Positions 37,146 to 47,975 of a stretch of DNA of 64,000 nucleotides are shown piece by piece. The translations under genes were made by a program, and so were the position numbers. Source of the stretch: Pseudomonas sp. MPC6 (GTDB lineage Bacteria > Pseudomonadota > Gammaproteobacteria > Pseudomonadales > Pseudomonadaceae); contig NZ_CP034783.1 of assembly GCF_006094435.1 (NCBI RefSeq), forward strand, positions 461,001 through 525,000. Reading direction: 5' to 3'. Position 1 is the stretch's first letter. Every line of letters begins with the position of its first letter. The notes under the pieces were generated by a model that did not search any database, had not been told where the DNA came from, and worked only from the letters and a program-made list of their open reading frames with translations.

Positions 37146-39708
37146 TTCTCAAGTACAGCCAGAGACGCTTGCCGAGTATCTGGCGCATTTACCGATGACC
37201 GACGAGCAGCGCGCGGAACTCGCGGGCTGCCAGTCCTTCAGCGAATTGCACGAACGCCTGTCGTCTTCGACGTTCGACGCACCGACCGAGGCTGCCCAAG
37301 CCTCGGTCGGGCGTCGCCTGACCCTGAACACCGCCGAAGAACTGGCGGACGCCGAAATGCTGGCGCTCGACGCCAGCGGCCGGGTCTGCCTGCGGGCGAC
37401 CCCGCCGATTCGTCGGACCAAAGTCGTGCCGGAGCCGTGGCGCACCAATATTCTGGTACGTGGCTGGCGTCGCCTGACCGGCCGCACCAACCCGCCGAAG
37501 CCACCGAAAGACGAAAACGTGCTGCCGGCGGCTCGCTGGCGCACTGTCGGTTCGATCCGGCGTTACATTCTGTTGGTACTGATGCTCGGTCAGACCATCG
37601 TCGCCGGCTGGTACATGAAAGGCATCATGCCGTACCAGGGCTGGTCGTTCGTCGACCTGGATGAAGTCCTGCACCAGCCGTTCCTGCAAACCGTCACGCA
37701 AGTGCTGCCATATGCGCTGCAAACCAGCATCCTGATCCTGTTCGGGATTCTGTTCTGCTGGGTATCGGCCGGTTTCTGGACCGCATTGATGGGCTTCCTC
37801 GAGTTGCTCACCGGCCATGACAAATACCGGATTTCCGGTAAAAGCGCCGGTAACGAGCCGATTCCCAAGGACGCGCGCACCGCACTGGTCATGCCGATCT
37901 GCAACGAAGACGTGCCGCGGGTGTTTGCCGGTTTGCGAGCGACCTTCGAGTCGGTCGCTGCCACGGGTAACCTTGATCGCTTCGACTTCTTCGTGCTCAG
38001 CGACAGTAACGAAGCCGACATTTGCGTGGCCGAGCAACAAGCCTGGCTGGACGTCTGCCGCGAAGCCAAGGGCTTCGGCAAGATCTTCTATCGCCGCCGT
38101 CGCCGCCGCGTGAAACGTAAAAGCGGCAACCTCGACGACTTCTGCCGTCGTTGGGGGGGTGACTACAAATATATGGTCGTGCTCGACGCTGACTCGGTGA
38201 TGAGCGGCGAATGCCTGACCAGCCTGGTGCGCTTGATGGAAGCCACGCCGGACGCCGGGATCATCCAGACCGCGCCGCGCGCGTCGGGTATGGATACGCT
38301 GTATGCGCGCATGCAGCAGTTCGCGACCCGTGTATACGGTCCATTGTTTACCGCCGGCCTGCACTTCTGGCAGTTGGGCGAATCCCATTACTGGGGCCAC
38401 AACGCGATCATCCGCATGAAGCCGTTCATCGAGCACTGCGCCCTGGCGCCGTTGCCCGGTAAAGGCGCGTTCGCCGGTGCGATTCTGTCCCACGACTTCG
38501 TCGAAGCCGCGCTGATGCGCCGTGCCGGCTGGGGTGTGTGGATCGCTTATGATTTGCCGGGCAGCTACGAAGAGCTGCCGCCGAACCTGCTGGACGAACT
38601 CAAGCGTGACCGTCGCTGGTGCCACGGCAACCTGATGAACTTCCGCCTGTTCCTGGTCAAGGGCATGCACCCGGTTCACCGGGCAGTGTTCTTGACCGGC
38701 GTGATGTCGTACCTGTCGGCGCCGTTGTGGTTCTTCTTCCTGGTATTGTCGACGGCGCTGCTGGCGGTCAACACGCTGATGGAGCCGCAGTACTTCCTCG
38801 AACCACGCCAGCTTTATCCGCTGTGGCCACAATGGCACCCGGACAAGGCGATCGCGCTGTTCTCGACCACCGTCGTGCTGCTGTTCCTGCCGAAGTTGTT
38901 GAGCATCATCCTGATCTGGGCCAAGGGCGCGAAAGAGTTCGGTGGCAAGTTCAAGGTGACGTTGTCGATGCTGCTGGAGATGTTGTTCTCCATGCTGCTG
39001 GCACCGGTGCGGATGATTTTCCATACCCGTTTCGTGCTCGCCGCGTTCCTCGGTTGGGCCGCGACCTGGAACTCGCCGCAACGTGACGATGACTCCACAC
39101 CCTGGAGCGAAGCGGTCAAACGCCACGGTCCGCAAACCTTGCTGGGCTTTTTCTGGGCGCTGTTGGTGATCTGGCTGAACCCGAGCTTCCTCTGGTGGCT
39201 GGTGCCGATCGTCGGTTCGTTGATGCTGTCGATCCCGGTGTCGGTGATCTCCAGTCGTGTCGGCCTGGGCCTCAAGTCCCGTGACGAAAGCCTGTTCCTG
39301 ATCCCTGAGGAATACAATCCGCCACAGGAATTGCTGGCCACCGACCAGTACACCCACGAAAACCGCTGGCATGCGCTGAACGACGGCTTTGTCCGGGCAG
39401 TGGTCGATCCACAGCAGAACGCCTTGGCGTGCTCGCTGGCGACTTCGCGCCATCTTCAGGCCGAGCCGATCGAATGGCTGCGCATCGAGCGGGTCCGTCA
39501 CGCAATGAAAGTCGGGCCAGACGGGCTGACCAACAAAGAGCGAGTGGAGTTGCTGAGTGATCCAGTGGCCTTGGGTCGCTTGCACGAGCAGATCTGGGAC
39601 GAAAGTCACCCCGAGTGGCTGCAGGCGTGGCGCAAATCGGTGAAGGCCGATCCCCATGCACCGTTGTTGCCGCTCAAACCGCTGAGCGTGCAGCCTCAGT
39701 TGGCGTGA
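37138..39708 (+). CDS. opgH: Glucan glucosyltransferase OpgH/MdoH
   Basis: An inner-membrane family-2 glycosyltransferase that polymerises beta-1,2-glucose from UDP-glucose. The protein has 856 residues from ATG 37138, overlapping opgG. Membrane spans start near residue 142 and continue near 195; the cytoplasmic catalytic domain carries [23 protein letters not shown] (near residue 350) and [13 protein letters not shown], the QxxRW-like motif near residue 485; more spans follow at 515-700. A hairpin terminator follows. Confidence 0.96.
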   Translation: MSNSQVQPETLAEYLAHLPMTDEQRAELAGCQSFSELHERLSSSTFDAPTEAAQASVGRRLTLNTAEELADAEMLALDASGRVCLRATPPIRRTKVVPEPWRTNILVRGWRRLTGRTNPPKPPKDENVLPAARWRTVGSIRRYILLVLMLGQTIVAGWYMKGIMPYQGWSFVDLDEVLHQPFLQTVTQVLPYALQTSILILFGILFCWVSAGFWTALMGFLELLTGHDKYRISGKSAGNEPIPKDARTALVMPICNEDVPRVFAGLRATFESVAATGNLDRFDFFVLSDSNEADICVAEQQAWLDVCREAKGFGKIFYRRRRRRVKRKSGNLDDFCRRWGGDYKYMVVLDADSVMSGECLTSLVRLMEATPDAGIIQTAPRASGMDTLYARMQQFATRVYGPLFTAGLHFWQLGESHYWGHNAIIRMKPFIEHCALAPLPGKGAFAGAILSHDFVEAALMRRAGWGVWIAYDLPGSYEELPPNLLDELKRDRRWCHGNLMNFRLFLVKGMHPVHRAVFLTGVMSYLSAPLWFFFLVLSTALLAVNTLMEPQYFLEPRQLYPLWPQWHPDKAIALFSTTVVLLFLPKLLSIILIWAKGAKEFGGKFKVTLSMLLEMLFSMLLAPVRMIFHTRFVLAAFLGWAATWNSPQRDDDSTPWSEAVKRHGPQTLLGFFWALLVIWLNPSFLWWLVPIVGSLMLSIPVSVISSRVGLGLKSRDESLFLIPEEYNPPQELLATDQYTHENRWHALNDGFVRAVVDPQQNALACSLATSRHLQAEPIEWLRIERVRHAMKVGPDGLTNKERVELLSDPVALGRLHEQIWDESHPEWLQAWRKSVKADPHAPLLPLKPLSVQPQLA

Positions 39709-39710
39709 TC

Positions 39711-39748
39711 AAAGCCCCCGCTTCTGATAAGGAAGCGGGGGAGCCTTT
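39711..39748 (+). terminator. Terminator of opgGH
   Basis: CCCCCGCTTC-TGATAAG-GAAGCGGGGG is a perfect 10-base stem starting 6 bases after the opgH stop region. The T-run behind it is short (CCTTTAAT), so termination may be partial. Confidence 0.75.
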
Positions 39749-39750
39749 AA

Positions 39751-39831
39751 TAGATCGCAGCCTTCGACAGCTCCTACAGGATCCGGTTTACACGCGGACA
39801 ATGTAGGAGCTGCCGAAGGTTGCGATCTTTT
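39751..39831. repeat. REP pair, second type
   Basis: AGATCGCAGCCTTCGACAGCTCCTAC and its inverse GTAGGAGCTGCCGAAGGTTGCGATCT flank a 25-base spacer. This is the same type as the locus near 8.0 kb and unlike the majority class. Confidence 0.85.
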
Positions 39832-40008
39832 GCTTTCCGGCCCCGCTCGAACCAACAAATCCTGTGTAAACCCTTGTGCAAACGTCCGAGTGCGTTAGCA
39901 TCCGTCCCCGAATTGGTGCGCCCGGACAACTTTCTGTTCGTATCTGCCGGTTTCCCAAGGGAAACCCGCCGTTTGCGCGCTTCACAACGCAATGGTTTTG
40001 GGGACTTG
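39832..40008. other. Upstream region of the amino-acid ABC operon
   Basis: No gene is seen. A frame in phase with the binding-protein gene is open across it, but its predicted product lacks any signal-peptide logic, so it is treated as 5' untranslated. No clear promoter hexamers were found. Confidence 0.5.
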
Positions 40009-40809
40009 ATGATGAAGAAGTATCTCTCGATGCTGCTGGTCGGCGTCACGGCACTGGTTGCCGTCAGCGCGGCGCAGGCCGGTGCCATCGACGACGCGGT
40101 CAAGCGTGGCACGTTGAAAGTCGGCATGGACCCGACCTACATGCCGTTCGAAATGACCAACAAACGCGGCGAGATCATCGGCTTTGAAGTCGACATTCTC
40201 AAAGCCATGACCAAAGCCATGGGCGTCAAGCTGGAACTGGTGTCCACCGGCTACGACGGCATCATCCCGGCGTTGCTCACCGACAAGTTCGACATGATCG
40301 GCAGCGGCATGACCCTGACCCAGGAACGCAACCTGCGCCTGAACTTCAGCGAACCCTTCATCGTGGTCGGCCAGACCCTGCTGATCCGCAAGGAGCTGGA
40401 AGGCACGATCAAGTCGTACAAAGACCTGAATACCGCCGACTACCGGATCACCTCCAAGCTCGGCACCACCGGCGAGATGGTCGCCCGCAAGCTGATCTCC
40501 AAAGCCCAATACCACGGCTACGACAACGAGCAGGAAGCGGTGCTCGACGTGGTCAACGGCAAGGCCGACGCCTTTATCTACGACGCGCCCTACAACGTGG
40601 TCGCGGTCAACAAGGTCGGCAACGGCAAGCTGGTGTTCCTCGACAAGCCGTTCACCTACGAGCCGCTGGCGTTCGGTCTGAAGAAGGGTGACTACGACAG
40701 CATCAACTTCATCAACAATTTCCTGCACCAGATCCACGAAGACGGCACCTACGATCGTATTCATGACAAGTGGTTCAAAGACACCGCTTGGCTCAAGGAC
40801 ATGGAATAA
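40009..40809 (+). CDS. Polar amino-acid ABC transporter, periplasmic binding protein
   Basis: A 266-residue SBP_bac_3 protein. ATG 40009 or 40012 both fit; GGGGAC is upstream. The signal peptide ends near VSAAQA-GA. The mature protein starts with the family pattern RGTLKVGMDPTYMPFEM and contains GFEVDILKAM and GYDGIIPAL. The ligand cannot be told from sequence; polar amino acids are usual for the family. The gene corresponds in position to PA5076 of PAO1 (from memory). It is followed by its permease and ATPase. Confidence 0.9.
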   Translation: MMKKYLSMLLVGVTALVAVSAAQAGAIDDAVKRGTLKVGMDPTYMPFEMTNKRGEIIGFEVDILKAMTKAMGVKLELVSTGYDGIIPALLTDKFDMIGSGMTLTQERNLRLNFSEPFIVVGQTLLIRKELEGTIKSYKDLNTADYRITSKLGTTGEMVARKLISKAQYHGYDNEQEAVLDVVNGKADAFIYDAPYNVVAVNKVGNGKLVFLDKPFTYEPLAFGLKKGDYDSINFINNFLHQIHEDGTYDRIHDKWFKDTAWLKDME

Positions 40810-40836
40810 GGCCCGGTCAGATAGACCGCGTCGCCC

Positions 40837-40921
40837 CATTCGCGAGCAAGCCCGCTCCCACATTAGACCGAGTCGCCAGCTGAGCATGCGATCAAATGTG
40901 GGAGCGGGCTTGCTCGCGAAG
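40837..40921. repeat. REP pair (inverted)
   Basis: ATTCGCGAGCAAGCCCGCTCCCACATT and inverse ATGTGGGAGCGGGCTTGCTCGCGAAG lie between the binding-protein and permease genes, a common place for stabilising hairpins that raise binding-protein levels. Confidence 0.88.
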
Positions 40922-40961
40922 ACGGCCTCCCTGGCGACACAGAATTCGGAATTGCTGATAA

Positions 40962-41921
40962 ATGAAACATAAAAAAGCCCAATGGCCCTGGCACGTTCTA
41001 ACCGTGCTGGTGCTCATCGGCCTGGCCGGCGCCCTGTACTACGCCACCTCGCTGATGTCCTACGAATGGCGCTGGAACCGTATACCGCAATACTTCGCCT
41101 ACCACGCCGAAGAATCCCAACGCGCCGCCGACATCTCCACCGTCAGCGAGTTGGTGCGCAAGGGTGACAAGGCTGAAGTAACCCTGCGCAACGATGCTGG
41201 CGACGAGCAACGCCTGGTCGTCGACGACAACAGCCTGCAAGTCGCCCAGGGCGACGATGTGGCTGAAGGCGATGTGATTGGTGTCACCCGCCATTGGGCC
41301 GCAGGACCACTGATGTGGGGTCTTTGGACCACCTTGTGGTTGTCCGTGGTGTCCGGCGTGCTCGGTCTCCTGATCGGCCTCGCCACCGGCCTGTGCCGGC
41401 TGTCGAACAACCCGACCCTGCGCGACCTCTCGACGATTTACGTCGAACTGGTACGCGGCACGCCGCTGCTGGTGCAGATCTTCATTTTCTACTTCTTCAT
41501 CGGCACCGTGATGAACCTGTCCCGGGAATTCGCCGGGATCGCCGCACTGTCGTTGTTCACCGGCGCCTACGTGGCGGAGATCATCCGTTCCGGTGTGCAG
41601 TCGATCGCCCGCGGCCAGAACGAAGCGGCGCGCTCCCTGGGCCTGAGCGCTGGCCAGTCGATGCGTCATGTGGTGCTGCCGCAAGCCTTCAAGCGCGTAT
41701 TGCCGCCGCTGGCCGGGCAATTCATCAGTCTGGTCAAGGACACCTCGCTGGTGTCGGTGATCGCGATTACCGAACTGCTCAAAAGCGGTCGCGAAGTCAT
41801 CACCACCTCGTTCTCGCCGTTCGAAATCCTGTTCTGCGTGGCTGGGTTGTACCTGTTGATCAACCTGCCGCTGTCGAAAATCGCCAGCCGGCTTGAGCGG
41901 AGGCTCGCGCAAAGTGATTGA
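40962..41921 (+). CDS. Polar amino-acid ABC transporter, permease
   Basis: A 319-residue HisM/ArtQ-type permease. TM1 is at residues 12-30, then an unusual periplasmic insert of about 75 residues, then the permease core from residue 105 with [15 protein letters not shown] near residue 166 and the ATPase-coupling loop [17 protein letters not shown] near residue 223. The insert between TM1 and TM2 makes it longer than the usual 220-250 residues. The end overlaps the ATPase gene. Confidence 0.9.
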   Translation: MKHKKAQWPWHVLTVLVLIGLAGALYYATSLMSYEWRWNRIPQYFAYHAEESQRAADISTVSELVRKGDKAEVTLRNDAGDEQRLVVDDNSLQVAQGDDVAEGDVIGVTRHWAAGPLMWGLWTTLWLSVVSGVLGLLIGLATGLCRLSNNPTLRDLSTIYVELVRGTPLLVQIFIFYFFIGTVMNLSREFAGIAALSLFTGAYVAEIIRSGVQSIARGQNEAARSLGLSAGQSMRHVVLPQAFKRVLPPLAGQFISLVKDTSLVSVIAITELLKSGREVITTSFSPFEILFCVAGLYLLINLPLSKIASRLERRLAQSD

Positions 41922-42648
41922 AGTCCGCGATCTGGTAAAAGTCTTCGACACCCGCGGCCAGGTGGTTCGCGCGGTGGACAACGTCACCACCCAAGTGGCC
42001 AAGGGTGAAGTGCTGGTGGTGATCGGCCCGTCCGGTTCCGGCAAGTCGACCTTCCTGCGTTGCCTCAATGGCCTGGAAGAATTCGACTCGGGCTCGGTCA
42101 GCATCGACGGCCTGCAGCTGGCCGACCCGAAAACCGACGTCAACGCCTACCGCCGCGAAGTCGGCATGGTGTTCCAGCATTTCAACCTGTTCCCGCACAT
42201 GACCGTGCTGGAAAACCTCTGCCTGGCGCAGAAAGTCGTGCGCAAGCGCGGCAAGAAAGAGCGTGAGGCCAAGGCTCTGGCGTTGCTGGAGAAGGTCGGT
42301 ATTGCGCAAAAGGCCAACGAATTTCCATCGCGTCTTTCCGGCGGTCAGCAGCAGCGGGTGGCGATTGCTCGTGCGTTGGCGATGGATCCGAAGGTGATGC
42401 TGTTCGATGAGCCAACCTCGGCGCTCGATCCAGAGATGGTCGGTGAAGTGCTGGACGTGATGAAAACCCTGGCGCTGGAAGGCATGACCATGGTCTGCGT
42501 GACCCACGAAATGGGCTTCGCGCGGGAAGTGGCGGATCGGGTGTTGTTCTTCGACCACGGGAAACTGCTGGAAGATGCCTCGCCGGCGGAGTTTTTCGAT
42601 GCGCCGAAGGATCCTCGGGCGCAGGCCTTTTTGCGGCAGGTTCTCTAA
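41914..42648 (+). CDS. Polar amino-acid ABC transporter, ATPase
   Basis: A 244-residue GlnQ/ArtP-type ATPase. The start is taken as GTG 41914, overlapping the permease stop by 8 bases, with GGAGG ten bases upstream; TTG 41893 would add seven residues. Walker A is GPSGSGKST near residue 33, the Q-loop FQHFNLFP, the signature [15 protein letters not shown], Walker [13 protein letters not shown] and the switch His THEMGFA. It completes a three-gene importer. Confidence 0.93.
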   Translation: MIEVRDLVKVFDTRGQVVRAVDNVTTQVAKGEVLVVIGPSGSGKSTFLRCLNGLEEFDSGSVSIDGLQLADPKTDVNAYRREVGMVFQHFNLFPHMTVLENLCLAQKVVRKRGKKEREAKALALLEKVGIAQKANEFPSRLSGGQQQRVAIARALAMDPKVMLFDEPTSALDPEMVGEVLDVMKTLALEGMTMVCVTHEMGFAREVADRVLFFDHGKLLEDASPAEFFDAPKDPRAQAFLRQVL

Positions 42649-42669
42649 GATTCAGCGTCCTCCCGGCCG

Positions 42670-42746
42670 CCATCGCGGGCAAGCCCGCTCCCACAGGATC
42701 TGTTTACGACATAAATCCCTGTGGGAGCGGGCTTGCCCGCGATGGC
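42670..42746. repeat. REP pair (inverted)
   Basis: CCATCGCGGGCAAGCCCGCTCCCACAGG and its near-exact inverse lie between the convergent ATPase and chemoreceptor genes, where they could act as a shared transcription stop. Confidence 0.88.
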
Positions 42747-42786
42747 ATCACCTCGGTTTTGGCTGAACCGAAACCCTCGCATCACC

Positions 42787-44703
42787 TCAAACCCTGAACC
42801 GCCCCACCAGCATCTGCAAATGCGTCCCCAACCGCGCCAGCTCAACACTGGAGGCCGCGGTTTCCTCACTCGCAGCCGAAGTCTGCTCGGACACATCGCG
42901 CACGTTCAGCACGCTGCGGTTGATCTCTTCGGCCACGGCGCTTTGTTGCTCGGCGGCAGCGGCGATCTGCTGGTTCATCGACTGGATCGCCGACACGGTG
43001 CGGGTGATGTTGGCCAGCGATCCACCGGCGCGGCGGGTCAGTTCGACGCTGCTGTCGGTCAGGCTGCGGCTGTTGTCCATGATGGTCGCCACTTGCTGGG
43101 TGCCGCTTTGCAGGCCAACGATCAACTCTTCGATTTCTTCGGTGGACTTCTGGGTCCGCTGGGCGAGGCTGCGGACTTCGTCGGCGACCACCGCGAAACC
43201 GCGTCCGGCCTCACCGGCACGAGCGGCTTCGATGGCGGCGTTGAGGGCCAGCAGGTTGGTTTGCTGGGCCACGGATTTGATCACGTCGAGCACGCTGCCG
43301 ATCTTGTCGCTTTCGCGCTTGAGATCGCCCATGGCGACGGTGGAGTTACCCACCTCGATAGCCAGGCGCTCGATCTGGGCGATGGCTTCGCTGACCACCT
43401 TGTCACCTTCGCGGGCCTGCTGGTCGGCAGCGACCGCGGCCTCGGAGGCTTCTTCAGCGTTGCGTGCGACCTCCTGCACCGTGGCGGTCATCTCGTTCAT
43501 GGCGGTCGCGACCTGGTCGGTCTCGACCTTTTGGCTGTTGACCCCGGCGCTGGTCTGCTCGGTGACGGCGGATAGCTCTTCAGCAGCGCTGGCGATTTGC
43601 GTGACGCCATCGCTGATGCCACCGATCAGTTCGCGCAAGCCTTGGGTCATGCTCTGGATGGCGCGTTGCAGCTGGCCGAGTTCGTCCTGACGCTGCGACA
43701 CGAGATTGTGCGTCAGATCACCCGCGGCGATGCGCTCGGCGACTTTGAGTGTCTGGTTGAGGGGAACCACGATCTGACGGGTGATGGCCCAAGCCGCGAG
43801 CAAGCCAAAAGCCAGGGCCAGCAGGGCTGCCAGCAACAGCATGTTTTTCGCGTGGGCGGCATCGGTGTCGCGCACCACGGTCTGCGACGCCGTCAGCTTT
43901 TTGCTCAGGTCGATGAGGATGTCGCCTTGGGCCGCCATGTGTTTCAGGGCGGTGGCGTTCGCCACCTGCGAGTCACGGAACTGGCTGACGGCAGCGCGAT
44001 AACCTTTTAGCGATTCGCTGGCTTGTTGCAGATTGGCAAGGTGCTGTTCCGGCACCTTGGACGGCAGGTTTGCCAGGCTTTGCAGGGCCATGTCGATAGC
44101 GTCCAGCGCCGGTTGTTCGGCTTCGGCCTTGCCGCTGTAGGTATAACCGCGAACCTGATAACGCGCTTGCTGGAGCAGTTTGCTCAGCTCGATCACGTTG
44201 TTGTAGTCGGCGACGCTTTCGCCGTGCAGCAAGGATTGCTCCACGGCGGCGATCTGGGCCACGGCGTTGTCGGCGGTCGCTCCCAGCTTGCTGCGGGCAT
44301 CTTCGCGAGTGACGGTGGCCTGGGTCATGTCGGCAAAGGCGCGCTTGTACTCGGCGACGGCAGCCAGTTGCTGGTCGACCATCGCGGCGTCGGCGGGTTG
44401 TTCGATCAGCGTACGGGCGGTTTTCAAGCCGGTATCGAGCTGGCCCAGCAGGTCATTGACCACGCCCGGGCCCTGTTCGCCGCGATGCATGTCGTAGTCC
44501 AGGCGGGCAATGCGCAGGTCTTTGGTCAGCTCATTGAGGCTGGAAATGAAACCGAGTTTGTCGCCACGGCTTGTCACCTCGTTCAGGCCGGACCAGCCGG
44601 TGAAGGTGGTTAACAACGTCAGCAGGAGCACCAGACCGAAGCCGACACCCAGTTTGCGATTGACGCTGATGTTCCCCAGTTTCTCGGCTAGCCATTGGTA
44701 CAT
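42787..44703 (-). CDS. Methyl-accepting chemotaxis protein with helical bimodular (HBM) domain
   Basis: A 638-residue chemoreceptor. ATG 44701-44703 has GGGGAG upstream and gives [19 protein letters not shown]; a start seven codons earlier is weaker. TM1 is near residues 20-38, a roughly 250-residue all-helical periplasmic domain matches the HBM type in size and heptad character, TM2 is near 290-310, then HAMP and a signalling domain with the conserved hairpin tip. HBM receptors such as McpS sense TCA intermediates. The position beside rsmE matches PA5072 (McpK, alpha-ketoglutarate), so a carboxylate ligand is plausible. Confidence 0.88.
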   Translation of the reverse strand: MYQWLAEKLGNISVNRKLGVGFGLVLLLTLLTTFTGWSGLNEVTSRGDKLGFISSLNELTKDLRIARLDYDMHRGEQGPGVVNDLLGQLDTGLKTARTLIEQPADAAMVDQQLAAVAEYKRAFADMTQATVTREDARSKLGATADNAVAQIAAVEQSLLHGESVADYNNVIELSKLLQQARYQVRGYTYSGKAEAEQPALDAIDMALQSLANLPSKVPEQHLANLQQASESLKGYRAAVSQFRDSQVANATALKHMAAQGDILIDLSKKLTASQTVVRDTDAAHAKNMLLLAALLALAFGLLAAWAITRQIVVPLNQTLKVAERIAAGDLTHNLVSQRQDELGQLQRAIQSMTQGLRELIGGISDGVTQIASAAEELSAVTEQTSAGVNSQKVETDQVATAMNEMTATVQEVARNAEEASEAAVAADQQAREGDKVVSEAIAQIERLAIEVGNSTVAMGDLKRESDKIGSVLDVIKSVAQQTNLLALNAAIEAARAGEAGRGFAVVADEVRSLAQRTQKSTEEIEELIVGLQSGTQQVATIMDNSRSLTDSSVELTRRAGGSLANITRTVSAIQSMNQQIAAAAEQQSAVAEEINRSVLNVRDVSEQTSAASEETAASSVELARLGTHLQMLVGRFRV

Positions 44704-44765
44704 GCTGCAACTCCCCAGAACCAAACATTGGTTTTATGGGAGGTGTATCGGCAGGCTCACGACAT

Positions 44766-44884
44766 TCTGTAGGAGCAGCCGGTCGACGCTCGATTGCTCG
44801 CGATGGGCGTAAAGTCGCCGCGCTCATCCAGGCCGCCTTCGTCATCGTTAATGACCTTCGCGAGCAAGCTCGCTCCTACAGGGG
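44766..44884. repeat. REP pair with a rearranged left arm
   Basis: The left copy reads TGTAGGAGC-AGCCGGTCGACGCTCGA-TTGCTCGCGATGG, with an interrupted core, and the right copy is a normal CTTCGCGAGCAAGCTCGCTCC. It lies between the chemoreceptor promoter and rsmE. Confidence 0.8.
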
Positions 44885-44896
44885 ATAGAGGCGGTG

Positions 44897-45604
44897 TCAG
44901 AAGAGGCGTGAAAGCAGCGCGGCGACGGCGGTTTCGACCCGCAGGATGCGTTCGCCGAGCTGCACCGGTTGCAGCCCGGACTTGCCCAGCAGGTCGATTT
45001 CGTAGGGGATCCAGCCGCCTTCGGGGCCGATGGCCAGGGTCACCGGCTCATCCAGGCCACGGGGGCAGGGCGGGTAGTTGCCGGGATGACCGACCAGGCC
45101 GAGGGTGCCTTCGGTCATCGCTGGCAGGCGATCCTCGACAAAGGGCTTGAAGCGCTTCTCGATGACGATCTGCGGCAACACGCTGTCCCGCGCCTGTTCG
45201 AGGCCGAGGATGAGTTGCTCGCGAATCGCCTCGGGCTCCAGGAAGGGTGTTTGCCAGAAGCTCTTCTCGACGCGGTAGCTGTTCACCAGCACGATGCGCG
45301 GCACACCCATGGCCGCCACGGTCTGGAACACCCTGCGCAGCATCTTCGGGCGTGGCAGGGCCAGTATCAGGGTCAATGGCAGCTTGGCGGGTGGGGGCTG
45401 ATCGAGGATGACGCGCAACTCTGCTTCATCGGCGTCCAGGCGCAGCAATACGGCCGAGCCCATCAAGCCGTCGATACGCCCGACCCGCAGGCTGTCGCCG
45501 ACGACCGAACGATGAACTTCCTGCATGTGAGTCAACCGGCGATCACGCAGGATCACGCGGTCGGCCGCTATGAAATCGGCCTCTTCCAGGAGCAGCAGGT
45601 TCAC
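44897..45604 (-). CDS. rsmE: 16S rRNA (uracil-1498-N3)-methyltransferase
   Basis: Methylates U1498 in the decoding centre of 16S rRNA. A 235-residue SPOUT-fold enzyme with the C-terminal knot motifs LAIGPEGGW near residue 190 and [11 protein letters not shown] near residue 217. The start is GTG at 45602-45604, which overlaps the tatC stop as GTGA, so it is translated from the tat transcript. Confidence 0.94.
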   Translation of the reverse strand: MNLLLLEEADFIAADRVILRDRRLTHMQEVHRSVVGDSLRVGRIDGLMGSAVLLRLDADEAELRVILDQPPPAKLPLTLILALPRPKMLRRVFQTVAAMGVPRIVLVNSYRVEKSFWQTPFLEPEAIREQLILGLEQARDSVLPQIVIEKRFKPFVEDRLPAMTEGTLGLVGHPGNYPPCPRGLDEPVTLAIGPEGGWIPYEIDLLGKSGLQPVQLGERILRVETAVAALLSRLF

Positions 45605-46395
45605 GGCTGGGTCGCTGGCGGCTGGTCGTTGTGATCGTCAACCGGCTGGTCGTCCGGGTGCTCGCCGCGTTTGCTGATCAGGCCGCTGAACAGGATGCCG
45701 ATCTCGAACAGCAGCCACATCGGCACGGCCAGCAGGGTCTGCGAGAAGATGTCCGGCGGAGTGAGGATCATGCCGACCACGAAGCAGCCGATGATCACAT
45801 ACGGCCGGATCTTCTTCAGGTAGACGACGTTGACCACGCCGATCCACACCAGCAGCACCACGGCTACCGGGATTTCGAACGCCACGCCAAAGGCGAAGAA
45901 CAGCGTCATGACAAAATCGAGGTAGCTGCTGATGTCGGTCATCATTTCCACGCCGGCCGGGGTGGCGGCGGCGAAGAATTTGAAGATCAGCGGGAACACC
46001 AGGTAATAGGCGAACGCCATGCCGGTGTAGAACAGCAGGATGCTGGACACCAGCAATGGCACCGCGATGCGCTTCTCATGCTTGTACAGCCCCGGCGCGA
46101 TGAAGCCCCAGATCTGATGCAGGATCACCGGGATGGCCAGGAACAGCGACACCATCATGGTCAGCTTCAGCGGCGTCAGGAACGGCGAGGACACGTCGGT
46201 GGCGATCATCGTCGCGCCGACCGGCAGGTACTGGCGCAGCGGCGTGGAAACGAAGGTGTAGATCTGCTGGGTGAAGGCGAACAACCCGGCGAAGATGATG
46301 AAAATCGCCGCTACACAGCGCAGCAGGCGGGTACGCAACTCGGTGAGGTGCGAAACCAGCGGCATGTGCTGGTCGTTTTCGGGGAGATCGCTCAT
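45601..46395 (-). CDS. tatC: Twin-arginine translocase subunit TatC
   Basis: The polytopic receptor subunit of the Tat pathway, which exports folded proteins with RR signals. 264 residues with six membrane spans; the N-terminal [16 protein letters not shown] is the conserved signal-binding region. The start overlaps the tatB end by four bases and the end overlaps rsmE. The charged C-terminal tail is short. Confidence 0.96.
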   Translation of the reverse strand: MSDLPENDQHMPLVSHLTELRTRLLRCVAAIFIIFAGLFAFTQQIYTFVSTPLRQYLPVGATMIATDVSSPFLTPLKLTMMVSLFLAIPVILHQIWGFIAPGLYKHEKRIAVPLLVSSILLFYTGMAFAYYLVFPLIFKFFAAATPAGVEMMTDISSYLDFVMTLFFAFGVAFEIPVAVVLLVWIGVVNVVYLKKIRPYVIIGCFVVGMILTPPDIFSQTLLAVPMWLLFEIGILFSGLISKRGEHPDDQPVDDHNDQPPATQP

Positions 46396-46853
46396 GAGAC
46401 TCGCGGCGGCAAAGTGGTGTCGTGAGGAGCCGGCGTTGTCGGCGCGGCGGCAGGAGCAACAGGTTCTACGGGCGCGATAACCGGCGGCGGTTCAACAGCT
46501 TTCACCGTTTCCGTCGGTACCTGGGCAGGCGCAGGGTCTGCAGTCGGAGCATGAATCGTCTGCTCCGCCACAGGTTCAACCGGCTGAACCGGTGCGGCCT
46601 CTTGCTGAGTCGGCGTGAAAATCTTCCGCGCCTCCTGCTCCAGCGACAGAATGTGCTCGTTGTGCAGCTGCCGACGAATCTCGTCGGCACCGATTTCACG
46701 TTCAACTTCCTGTTTGATCGCGTTGAAGCTGCGCTTCAACCGCCCGACCCACAGGCCAGCGGTGCGCGCTGCACCCGGCAGGCGCTCGGGGCCCAGCACC
46801 AGCAGGGCAACGAGGCCGACGAGCAGCAGTTCAGGGAAGCTGATACCAAACAT
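46392..46853 (-). CDS. tatB: Twin-arginine translocase subunit TatB
   Basis: 153 residues. The N-terminal span [21 protein letters not shown] has the TatB-type Glu/Pro hinge, followed by an amphipathic helix and a long Pro/Ala/Thr-rich tail (residues 75-153). It forms the receptor complex with TatC. It is four bases into tatC and eleven bases after tatA. Confidence 0.95.
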   Translation of the reverse strand: MFGISFPELLLVGLVALLVLGPERLPGAARTAGLWVGRLKRSFNAIKQEVEREIGADEIRRQLHNEHILSLEQEARKIFTPTQQEAAPVQPVEPVAEQTIHAPTADPAPAQVPTETVKAVEPPPVIAPVEPVAPAAAPTTPAPHDTTLPPRVS

Positions 46854-46863
46854 TAGTCAGTGC

Positions 46864-47142
46864 TCACACGTCTTTGCGGATCGGCTCTTCGACTTTTTGC
46901 GCCTGCACGTCGATGGTGTGCGGCTGGTTCACGGACTGTGCGGTCTGTGGTTGAGCAGGTGGAACCGGTTGTTGCGGGGTCACCGTCGGATCAGCCGGCT
47001 TGTCTTCATCGTTCATGGCCTTGCGAAAGCCCTTGATCGACTCGCCCACGTCGGTGCCGAGGTTTTTCAGTTTCTTGGTGCCGAACACCAGAACGACAAC
47101 AACCAGGATGACGATCCAGTGTTTCCAGTCAAAAATGCCCAT
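46864..47142 (-). CDS. tatA: Twin-arginine translocase subunit TatA
   Basis: 92 residues from ATG 47140-47142, preceded by GGAG; a frame extending to 47232 would have an implausible basic N-terminus. One span ([18 protein letters not shown]) is followed by the amphipathic helix [16 protein letters not shown] and a Pro/Gln-rich tail. Many TatA copies form the translocation pore. It is the first of the tatABC-rsmE set, directly after hisE. Confidence 0.95.
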   Translation of the reverse strand: MGIFDWKHWIVILVVVVLVFGTKKLKNLGTDVGESIKGFRKAMNDEDKPADPTVTPQQPVPPAQPQTAQSVNQPHTIDVQAQKVEEPIRKDV

Positions 47143-47167
47143 GTTGCTGCTCCTCTCTAATAATTGT

Positions 47168-47500
47168 TCAGGCGGACGGGCGCGAGGCTTTCTCGGCGTG
47201 TCCGGACAGACCGAAGCGACGGTCCAGTTCATCGAGTACAGCCTGTGGATGTTGCCCCAGTTGGGCGAGCATGACCATGCTGTGGAACCACAAATCGGCG
47301 GTCTCGTAGATCACATCGCTGCAGTCGCCGCTGATGGCGGCGTCCTTGGCGGCAATGATGGTTTCGACCGACTCTTCGCCGACTTTTTCCAGAATCTTGT
47401 TCAAGCCCTTGTGGTACAGGCTGGCGACATACGAACTGTCGGCGGCGGCGCCTTTGCGCTCTTCCAGTACCTGGGCCAGACGGGTCAACGTATCACTCAT
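47168..47500 (-). CDS. hisE: Phosphoribosyl-ATP pyrophosphatase
   Basis: Second step of histidine biosynthesis, PR-ATP to PR-AMP. A 110-residue all-helical MazG-like enzyme with [17 protein letters not shown] (metal-binding glutamates) near residue 38 and YETADLWFH near residue 65. ATG overlaps the hisI stop by 8 bases. In Pseudomonas HisE and HisI are separate proteins placed between ubiB and tatA, as here. Confidence 0.96.
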   Translation of the reverse strand: MSDTLTRLAQVLEERKGAAADSSYVASLYHKGLNKILEKVGEESVETIIAAKDAAISGDCSDVIYETADLWFHSMVMLAQLGQHPQAVLDELDRRFGLSGHAEKASRPSA

Positions 47501-47894
47501 GGGTGTGTCCTGCGCTGTAGATGGCGTGCGGGTCTTTCAGGACCGGGTCGACGGTTTTCCAGTCGCCGTTCTCGAAGACACGGTAGAAGCAGCTCTGGCG
47601 GCCGGTATGGCAAGCGATGTCGCCGATCTGCTCGACCATCAGGATGATCACGTCGGCATCACAGTCCAGGCGCATCTCATGCAGGGTTTGCACGTGCCCG
47701 GATTCTTCGCCCTTGCGCCACAATTTGCCACGGGAGCGCGACCAGTAAATGGCGCGGTTCTCGGCAGCGCTCAGTTTCAGCGCTTCCCGGTTCATCCAGG
47801 CCATCATCAGGACGCGTCCGGTCTTGTGATCCTGGGCAATCGCCGGCACCAGGCCATCGGCGTCCCACTTGATCTCGTCCAGCCAGTTTTTCAT
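47493..47894 (-). CDS. hisI: Phosphoribosyl-AMP cyclohydrolase
   Basis: Third step of histidine biosynthesis; opens the purine ring of PR-AMP. 133 residues from ATG 47892-47894 ([11 protein letters not shown]); a start nine codons earlier is possible. Zinc and magnesium residues sit in [16 protein letters not shown] near residue 75 and [11 protein letters not shown] near residue 93. It forms a pair with hisE. Confidence 0.95.
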   Translation of the reverse strand: MKNWLDEIKWDADGLVPAIAQDHKTGRVLMMAWMNREALKLSAAENRAIYWSRSRGKLWRKGEESGHVQTLHEMRLDCDADVIILMVEQIGDIACHTGRQSCFYRVFENGDWKTVDPVLKDPHAIYSAGHTHE

Positions 47895-47975
47895 CATCGA
47901 CTCCGACAGCGGGCCCGACACTTCATTAGTCGGGCACAGGCGTTGAAACAGTGTGCCAGCGTGCGGGGGCGCTGG

